DNA of 18,934 nt, taken from contig CALBJL010000192.1 in assembly GCA_937893485.1 (NCBI GenBank), positions 1-18,934 on the forward strand. The letters run 5' to 3'. Below are positions 13,365 to 18,934 of the stretch, in pieces. Below the pieces are notes generated by a model, which saw nothing but the letters and a program-made list of their open reading frames with translations, did no database searches and was not told where the DNA came from. Numbering within the stretch: the stretch's first letter is position 1; every line of letters starts with the position of its first letter. The stretch is from an uncultured bacterium (GTDB taxonomy: Bacteria; Bacillota; Clostridia; Lachnospirales; Lachnospiraceae). The translations under genes were made by a program, and so were the position numbers.

Positions 13365-14195
13365 TCATTCGTTCCCGTTCTTTGCCGTATCTGGCTGTGC
13401 CAGCGTCCCGTGTGCAGCCGCCACGACCTGCTCCGGTGCCACCTGCTCCCCACATGCCGCCTGCTGGTCATTTCTCAGATGTACGAGATACTCGATATTG
13501 CCCTCCGGCCCCTTGATCGGTGAAAATGACAGATGCAGCACCGAAAATCCAAGCTCCCGTGCAAATGCCAGCACCTTTTCGATCACCTCCAGATGGACAG
13601 AGCGGTCACGCACGACACCCTTTTTCCCGACCTTTTCCCTGCCTGCCTCAAACTGCGGCTTGATCAGGCATACCATCTCTGCATGTTCCTTTAACAGCGC
13701 CTTTGCGGGTCCTAGTACTTTTGTGAGCGAGATAAACGATACATCCACCGACGCAAAATCCAACGGCTCACCGATGTCCTCCGGTGTCACATAGCGGATA
13801 TTGGTCTTTTCCATGCATACAACGCGCGCGTCCTGACGCAGCTTCCATGCAAACTGACCGTATCCGACATCCACCGCATACACTCTGGCAGCTCCATTCT
13901 GGAGCATACAGTCGGTAAAGCCGCCGGTCGAAGCACCGATATCCATACACACCATGCCATCAAGCGACAGTGCAAATTCTTTCATCGCTTTCTCGAGCTT
14001 TAATCCACCACGACTCACATAGGCCAGTGTATTGCCGCGCACCTCGATCGGCACCTCCGTATCAAATCCGGCTCCCGCCTTGTCCTCCTTCTGTCCGTTG
14101 ACATATACGTTTCCTTCCATGATCATCGCTTTTGCCTTTTCCCTGGAAGGAGCCAGCCCACGCTGCACGAGCAGCACATCTAATCGTTCTTTCAA
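13365..14195 (-). CDS. tlyA: TlyA family rRNA 2'-O-methyltransferase
   Basis: TlyA proteins 2'-O-methylate ribosomal RNA and in some species affect capreomycin sensitivity and haemolysis. The order is an S4 RNA-binding domain (about 1-65, ERLDVLLVQRGLAPSREKAK) and then an FtsJ-like methyltransferase. The SAM site is MDIGASTGGFTDCML (84-98). The K-D-K-E tetrad is plausibly K66, D151, K179 and E235. The start is TTG (14193-14195), with GGAGA ten bases upstream. The protein carries about 35 extra residues after the usual end at about residue 240 (QQAACGEQ onwards, Ala/Gln-rich), an unusual low-complexity tail. It lies between dxs and nadK, as in many Firmicutes. Confidence 0.93.
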   Translation of the reverse strand: MKERLDVLLVQRGLAPSREKAKAMIMEGNVYVNGQKEDKAGAGFDTEVPIEVRGNTLAYVSRGGLKLEKAMKEFALSLDGMVCMDIGASTGGFTDCMLQNGAARVYAVDVGYGQFAWKLRQDARVVCMEKTNIRYVTPEDIGEPLDFASVDVSFISLTKVLGPAKALLKEHAEMVCLIKPQFEAGREKVGKKGVVRDRSVHLEVIEKVLAFARELGFSVLHLSFSPIKGPEGNIEYLVHLRNDQQAACGEQVAPEQVVAAAHGTLAQPDTAKNGNE

Positions 14196-14216
14196 TCTTA
14201 ATCAGTCTCCCAAATC

Positions 14217-16103
14217 TTACTTCATTCCAATATATTCTACGAGAATCCGCTTTACGATCGATTCCGCATCCAGGCCGACCTCACGGTACAGCTGCTCCAC
14301 ATTGCCCTGCTCCACGAACTGATCCGGTATCGCGATCTGTAACACACGGATCGGCTGTCCGGTATCGGTCAGAAACTGTGTCACCTGCTGACCAAAACCG
14401 CCGGTAATGACATTTTCCTCGAGTGTGACGAGCAGCTTGTGATCTGCCGACAGCGATAATAACAGCTGCTCGTCGAGCGGCTTTGCAAAGCGCGCATTGA
14501 TGAGCGAGCACTGGTAATGTCTGTCCTTCAGTTGTTCCCTGACCTCGCGTGCGACCGGTATCATACTGCCGTAGGCGAGCAGCGCGATCTCTGTCTCATC
14601 GTACAGGATCTCGCTCTTACCAAGCCGGATCGGTGCGCGGAATTCCTTCCACTCGTCATACGCAGCTCCCCTCGGATAACGCAGCGCGATCGGCCCGTCG
14701 TATGCAAATGCAAAATGCAGCATATCCGCCAGCTCCCATTTATTTTTCGGTGCCATGAGCACGATATTCGGTATCGTCATCAGATAGGAAATATCAAAAA
14801 TACCCTGATGTGTCTCTCCGTCGCTGCCGACAATACCGGCACGGTCGATCGCAAAGATCACATGCTGGTTTTGCAGACACACATCATGCAGAATCTGGTC
14901 GTAGGCGCGCTGTAAAAAGGACGAATACACCGCAAATACCGGTACGAGCCCCTTCATCGCCAGTCCCGCCGCAAACGTGACCGCATGCTCCTCCGCAATG
15001 CCAACATCAAAAAAGCGCTCCGGAAACTGATTGTGAAACCGTTTCAGTCCGGTTCCTGTCTCCATCGCCGCCGTGATCGCCACGATCCGGTCATTGTCCC
15101 TTGCAGACAGATTCATGACAGAGGCAAACACATCGGTATAATCTGCCTTTTCCTTTTTCTTTTTGAGCAGCCCGGTCTCGATATCGAATGCCCCCGTTCC
15201 GTGAAATCTTGCCGGATGGCGTTCTGCAGGTGCATAACCCATGCCCTTTTTTGTGATAACATGCACGATCACCGGACCGTTCACACGCGCCGCTTTTGCA
15301 AACGTGCGCACGAGCAGCGGTATATCATGTCCGTCCACCGGACCGAGGTAGGTCAGCCCCATATTCTCAAAGAGCATCCCCGGTATAAAAAGCTGCTTGA
15401 TACTGCTTTTCGTTCTGCGGATACGGCTGACCATCCGGTCACCGTACACCGGTATTTTCTGCAGCGAATCCAGCACCTCGTTTTTGAGCTCCTGATATCC
15501 GTCCGCAGTCCGTATGCTGTCGAGATACCGGGACAGACCTCCCACATTGTGCGAGATCGACATCTCGTTATCGTTGAGCACAATGATAAAATTCGTCTCA
15601 AGCTTTGCGGCATTGTTCATCGCCTCGAATGCCATACCGCCGGTGAGCGCGCCGTCCCCAATCACCGATACGACCTTATAACCCTCGCCGTTTAAGTCCC
15701 GCGCGACCGCAAGACCAAGTCCCGCCGAGATGGAGGTCGAGCTGTGTCCGGTGTCGAACGTATCCGCCGGACTCTCCTTCCGCTTCGGGAAACCGCTCAT
15801 ACCGCCAAACTCGCGCAGCGTATCAAAGCCCTCCCGTCTGCCTGTGAGCAGCTTATGCGTATAGCTCTGATGTCCGACATCCCAGATAATCGCATCCCGC
15901 TCGACATCAAACGCGAGATGCAGTGCCATCGTCAGCTCCACAACACCGAGATTGGACGCCAGATGTCCGCCGTGGACACTTACCCGGTCGATTAAAAACT
16001 CCCGGATCTCCGCTGCCAGCTCGTCATAATCCTTCGGGTGTACCTTTTTAATATCATTCGTATGTCTGATATGATCTAACAGACAGCCGGGATGTATATC
16101 CAT
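14217..16103 (-). CDS. dxs: 1-deoxy-D-xylulose-5-phosphate synthase
   Basis: Dxs condenses pyruvate and glyceraldehyde-3-phosphate to DXP using thiamine diphosphate, the first step of the MEP isoprenoid route, and also feeds thiamine and pyridoxal synthesis. The 628 residues are full length. Landmarks are VHGGHLASNLGVVELT (43-58), the ThDP/Mg motif GDGALTGG (149-156) with NDNEMSIS (177-184), and the catalytic glutamate region VGIAEEHAVTFAAGLA (about 367-382). A transketolase C-terminal domain follows. The start is ATG 16103, with GGGAGG eight bases upstream. It follows ispA by 25 bases, so precursor supply and chain elongation are in one operon. Confidence 0.97.
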   Translation of the reverse strand: MDIHPGCLLDHIRHTNDIKKVHPKDYDELAAEIREFLIDRVSVHGGHLASNLGVVELTMALHLAFDVERDAIIWDVGHQSYTHKLLTGRREGFDTLREFGGMSGFPKRKESPADTFDTGHSSTSISAGLGLAVARDLNGEGYKVVSVIGDGALTGGMAFEAMNNAAKLETNFIIVLNDNEMSISHNVGGLSRYLDSIRTADGYQELKNEVLDSLQKIPVYGDRMVSRIRRTKSSIKQLFIPGMLFENMGLTYLGPVDGHDIPLLVRTFAKAARVNGPVIVHVITKKGMGYAPAERHPARFHGTGAFDIETGLLKKKKEKADYTDVFASVMNLSARDNDRIVAITAAMETGTGLKRFHNQFPERFFDVGIAEEHAVTFAAGLAMKGLVPVFAVYSSFLQRAYDQILHDVCLQNQHVIFAIDRAGIVGSDGETHQGIFDISYLMTIPNIVLMAPKNKWELADMLHFAFAYDGPIALRYPRGAAYDEWKEFRAPIRLGKSEILYDETEIALLAYGSMIPVAREVREQLKDRHYQCSLINARFAKPLDEQLLLSLSADHKLLVTLEENVITGGFGQQVTQFLTDTGQPIRVLQIAIPDQFVEQGNVEQLYREVGLDAESIVKRILVEYIGMK

Positions 16104-16128
16104 ACCGACATCCTCCCATGATCGTTCT

Positions 16129-17037
16129 TTAATGATTTCGTACCGTCAGCATCTGCACCAATGTCTCTAAAAATACCGTATCGCCCGGCATCTGCCGAAG
16201 AATGTCTGCTGCTTCTCCGGAAAGGCGTTTCACCTCACGCACCGATGCATCCATTCCGCGCAGTGTGACATACGTCGTTTTCTCGTTTCTGGCATCACTG
16301 CCGATCGGCTTGCCCAATACTTCCTGTGTACTCGTAATATCCAGAATATCATCCTGAATCTGGAATGCGATACCGACCGCACGTGCGACCTGCTCCATCT
16401 GTGTGATCCGCGTGTCATCCGCCCCGGCTAAAATCGCACCGATCATCAGTGATGCCTCGATCAGTGCCGCCGTCTTTAACGTATGGATCTGTAGGATCTT
16501 TTCTAACGTCATGCCGGGCTGTCCTTCCGATTCGACATCAATCACCTGTCCGCCAAGCATACCGTAAACTCCGGCTTTGTTCGCCAATACCTGCATTGCC
16601 CGAGCCACGCGCGTTCCGTCTGTGGGATCTTTCACCTGATCAAACGCCTTTGCCGCTGTCTCAAACGCATACGTGAGCAGTCCGTCGCCTGCCAGTATTC
16701 CCATCGCCTCGCCGTATTTAGCGTGTGTCGTGAGCTTGCCTCTGCGGTATCTGTCATTATCCATCGCCGGCAGGTCGTCATGCACGAGCGAATAGGTATG
16801 TATCATTTCGATCGCCGCCGCAAACGGCTCTGCAAGCGTGCCCTCACCGCCGGACAGCCGGTAGCTCTCCAACAGGAGCACCGGGCGCAGACGCTTTCCG
16901 CCTGCCAGCACACTGTATTCCATTGCCTCCAGAACCGTCCGCTGCATCCCATCCACGGGCGGCAGATATGCCGAAATCACCTGCTCTGCCTCCGTCACGC
17001 GCTGCTGTAACTGCTGTTCGATATGCTCACTGCTCAT
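16129..17037 (-). CDS. ispA: Farnesyl diphosphate synthase (polyprenyl synthetase)
   Basis: IspA joins IPP to DMAPP and GPP to make farnesyl diphosphate. In 302 residues it has GGKRLRP (46-52), the first Asp-rich motif DDLPAMD (87-93) and the second DDILD (229-233). The aromatic Y82 five residues before the first motif is typical of bacterial chain-length control at C15. The DDxxxxD spacing is the bacterial short-chain form. A geranylgeranyl synthase cannot be excluded from sequence alone. The start is ATG 17037, with GGAGG nine bases upstream. It lies between xseB and dxs, in the standard order. Confidence 0.93.
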   Translation of the reverse strand: MSSEHIEQQLQQRVTEAEQVISAYLPPVDGMQRTVLEAMEYSVLAGGKRLRPVLLLESYRLSGGEGTLAEPFAAAIEMIHTYSLVHDDLPAMDNDRYRRGKLTTHAKYGEAMGILAGDGLLTYAFETAAKAFDQVKDPTDGTRVARAMQVLANKAGVYGMLGGQVIDVESEGQPGMTLEKILQIHTLKTAALIEASLMIGAILAGADDTRITQMEQVARAVGIAFQIQDDILDITSTQEVLGKPIGSDARNEKTTYVTLRGMDASVREVKRLSGEAADILRQMPGDTVFLETLVQMLTVRNH

Positions 17038-17055
17038 TGATCTAAGCCTCCGATC

Positions 17056-17298
17056 TTAATTGTCCGATTCACCCTCCGGTGTCTGCGCCACATCATCAAA
17101 CGGCGCAAGACTGCCGTCCTCGTTCATCACGAGCATTTTCTTCTCCACCTGATCGATCCGCCCGTTACACGCACGGATGATCTGCATTCCCTGCTCATAT
17201 GCCGCAAATGCATCCTCCAACGCGATCTGCGGTTGCTCCAATTTTGCTGCAATCTCCTCTGCCTGTGCAAATAATTCTTCCAGACTCACTTCCTGCAT
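17056..17298 (-). CDS. xseB: Exodeoxyribonuclease VII small subunit
   Basis: XseB is the small subunit that binds XseA in high copy to form exonuclease VII, which degrades single-stranded DNA. The 80-residue, mainly helical protein shows the family pattern SLEELFAQAEEIAAKLEQPQ, then LEDAFAAYEQGMQII and a third helix ending in VEKKMLVMNEDG. The ATG at 17298 lies inside the end of xseA (13-base overlap), with GGAGG seven bases upstream, so translation is coupled and the subunits are made together. Confidence 0.95.
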   Translation of the reverse strand: MQEVSLEELFAQAEEIAAKLEQPQIALEDAFAAYEQGMQIIRACNGRIDQVEKKMLVMNEDGSLAPFDDVAQTPEGESDN

Positions 17299-18491
17299 TG
17301 TTTTTCCTCCACGCGGGTCTTTACATCTCCGTCCAGCATGTGCAGCGTCAGCCGCATACCGGTCTCTATCCGTTCAAAATCATTCACTACATTTCCATCC
17401 TCGTCTGTCACGAGCGAATACCCTGCCGACAGCTTGCGCAGCGGCGAGCCGGACTCCATGCGCTGTGCCAGCAGCTGCATCCGGTGTCTCGCATCGCGTA
17501 ACAACTGCTCCATCCGCTGGGTCATGCGTTCCTCCAGATCGGTAATATACTGCCGCCTCATATTGAGCTGGTTCTGAGGACTGGCGTATTTGATCCGGAG
17601 CGTCAGCGCCTGCACACGGCTGCGCAGCGATGCCAGCTGTTGCTGCATCTGCCGCTCCATGCGAAACTGCATCTCATCGATATATGCCTGCGCCGTATCG
17701 AGCTTCCACACCGCCAGTTCCGCCGCCGCAGAAGGGGTCGGTGCCCGCAGGTCTGCCACATAGTCGATCAATGTCGTATCTGTCTCATGTCCGACTGCTG
17801 AGATCACCGGGATCGGACAGTCAAACACCGCACGCGCGAGTGCCTCCTCGTTAAACGCCCACAGATCCTCGATCGAACCGCCGCCGCGCCCCACAATCAT
17901 CACATCCACGCCAAGCTGCTCCATCGCATGAATACCGTTGATCACACTGGCAGCTGCGCCGTCTCCCTGTACCAGTGCCGGATACAAAATGAGCTGTACG
18001 GTCGGATTCCTCCGATGTGCAATCGTCTGGATATCACGGATCGCAGCCCCGGTCGGTGCCGTGACAATGCCGATCGTGCGCGGATACGCCGGAATCGGTT
18101 GTTTATACTCCTGCGCAAACATCCCCATCTCCGCGAGCTCACGCTTGAGCTGTTCGAGCCGCACATACCGCTCACCCACGCCATCGAGCGTGATCTGCTT
18201 TGCATAGAGCTGATATTTGCCATCCCGCTCATACACCTGCACAGAACCGCTCACGATGACATTGTCGCCCTCTTTCATGCGGAAGGTGAGTCCGCGCCGG
18301 TTGCCCGCAAACATCACACATGCGATCGCTCCCACCGCATCCTTGAGCGTAAAATAAATATGTCCCGATGCGTGATATTTACAGTTTGACACCTCGCCCC
18401 GCACCAGAATACGCTCCAGCAGAAAATCCTGTGCAAACATATTTTTGATATATTGATTTACCTGTCCGACGGAATATATATTTTGTTTCAT
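17286..18491 (-). CDS. xseA: Exodeoxyribonuclease VII large subunit
   Basis: XseA is the catalytic subunit of exonuclease VII. In 401 residues it has an N-terminal OB-fold (about 1-105, with SVGQVNQYIKNMF and GHIYFTLKD). The catalytic domain follows with the conserved GIVTAPTGAAIRDI, the GRGGGSIEDLWAFN motif and ISAVGHETDTTLIDYVADLR. A long helical region (about 270-370) precedes the SGSPLRKLSAGYSLV C-terminal motif. The length is near normal. The start is ATG 18491, with AAGGG five bases upstream. It overlaps xseB by 13 bases. Confidence 0.96.
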   Translation of the reverse strand: MKQNIYSVGQVNQYIKNMFAQDFLLERILVRGEVSNCKYHASGHIYFTLKDAVGAIACVMFAGNRRGLTFRMKEGDNVIVSGSVQVYERDGKYQLYAKQITLDGVGERYVRLEQLKRELAEMGMFAQEYKQPIPAYPRTIGIVTAPTGAAIRDIQTIAHRRNPTVQLILYPALVQGDGAAASVINGIHAMEQLGVDVMIVGRGGGSIEDLWAFNEEALARAVFDCPIPVISAVGHETDTTLIDYVADLRAPTPSAAAELAVWKLDTAQAYIDEMQFRMERQMQQQLASLRSRVQALTLRIKYASPQNQLNMRRQYITDLEERMTQRMEQLLRDARHRMQLLAQRMESGSPLRKLSAGYSLVTDEDGNVVNDFERIETGMRLTLHMLDGDVKTRVEEKQCRK

Positions 18492-18524
18492 AACATCCCT
18501 TGCTGCCCGTCCGTTCGGCGCCGC

Positions 18525-18920
18525 CTATACGATACGCGCCAGCACACCGTTGACAAACGATGCGGAATTGTCTTCCCCATACGCCTTTGCCAGCTCAACC
18601 GCCTCATTGATCGCCACTCCGGTCGGTACATCTTCCTCATATTTGATCTCATAGACTGCCACACGGATCAAGGTGAGCTCCACCTTCGCCATACGGCTTG
18701 TCTTCCAGTTCGTCGCACTTGAATTGATGATCTCATCGATCTCTGCCAAATGTGCCAGAATATCCTCTACCTTGTGCTCGATATAAGCGCGGTCCTTATC
18801 GTCCGCAGTATCCAGCTCGTCCATAAACAGCCGTAACTGCTCCGGAATCTCCTCCTCGTTATGGAATTCCACGCGAAATACCATCTTAAAAATCAATTCC
18901 CTGATTTCTCGTCTTGTCAT
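18525..18920 (-). CDS. nusB: Transcription antitermination factor NusB
   Basis: NusB binds boxA RNA with NusE (S10) and supports antitermination of rRNA transcription. The 131-residue helical protein shows the N-terminal RREIRELIFKMVFRVEFH and the C-terminal helices TLIRVAVYEIKYEEDVPTGV and AINEAVELAKAYGEDNSASF, ending with FVNGVL, all typical. The start is ATG 18920, with GGGAG six bases upstream at the window edge. It is the most upstream visible member of the minus-strand array and is followed after 33 bases by xseA; the operon promoter must lie outside the window. Confidence 0.96.
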   Translation of the reverse strand: MTRREIRELIFKMVFRVEFHNEEEIPEQLRLFMDELDTADDKDRAYIEHKVEDILAHLAEIDEIINSSATNWKTSRMAKVELTLIRVAVYEIKYEEDVPTGVAINEAVELAKAYGEDNSASFVNGVLARIV

Positions 18921-18934
18921 AATGCTCTCCCTTT

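Noticed and set aside
13357..13455. N-terminal extension of NadK
   Set aside because: It is Gly/Arg-rich sequence read out of frame within tlyA and is absent from normal NadK proteins.
14985..15695. 236-residue open frame on the plus strand
   Set aside because: It lies wholly antisense to dxs, has no ribosome binding site or protein-like motif, and follows from the codon bias of the real gene.

Overview
The window reads as chromosomal DNA of a spore-forming, low-to-medium GC Firmicute. The best match is the Clostridia, and probably the family Lachnospiraceae (Roseburia-like). The evidence is Spo0A and SpoIVB with intact key residues, the conserved Firmicute gene order nusB-xseA-xseB-ispA-dxs-tlyA-nadK-argR-recN-spoIVB-spo0A, consensus sigma-A promoters and strong AGGAGG ribosome binding sites. 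A DUF5688-like protein also fits, a family I recall mainly from Lachnospiraceae. I cannot fix the genus from sequence alone.

Layout. (1) 1-830: a possible C-terminal scrap of a plus-strand gene, then queH (epoxyqueuosine reductase) on the minus strand with a clear promoter. (2) 948-2481: a plus-strand ABC ATPase/permease pair of the sulfonate/nitrate/pyrimidine-precursor type, with no substrate-binding protein in view. (3) 2496-3470: an AT-rich island with a minus-strand nucleotidyltransferase/HEPN toxin-antitoxin pair, bounded by a terminator plus palindromic repeat on one side and a structured intergenic element on the other. (4) 3482-4405: two unrecognised minus-strand genes, one secreted protein and one four-helix membrane protein. 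(5) 4520-5450: tRNA-Thr(CGU) with a consensus promoter and terminator, a string of hairpins, an unknown 147-residue protein and a terminator/repeat. (6) 5517-6500: a DUF5688-like gene running into the 3' end of glgA. (7) 6440-18920: a long minus-strand array, read from nusB at the right edge down to spo0A and glgA.

How the genes work together. The right two thirds is housekeeping and sporulation: transcription antitermination (NusB), DNA repair (XseAB, RecN), isoprenoid precursors (Dxs, IspA), rRNA methylation (TlyA), NADP supply (NadK), arginine control (ArgR), the sigma-K checkpoint protease (SpoIVB) and the sporulation master regulator (Spo0A). Glycogen synthase follows Spo0A closely with no visible terminator, suggesting that storage polysaccharide and sporulation may be co-controlled.

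Most notable signals. A palindromic repeat occurs three times, each copy starting at or just past the T-run of an intrinsic terminator, and two copies differ by a compensatory base-pair change. The spo0A promoter has a 21-bp spacer and tandem 0A-box-like sites, resembling Spo0A-activated promoters of the spoIIG type. I found no CRISPR array, prophage, transposase or large novel gene cluster.
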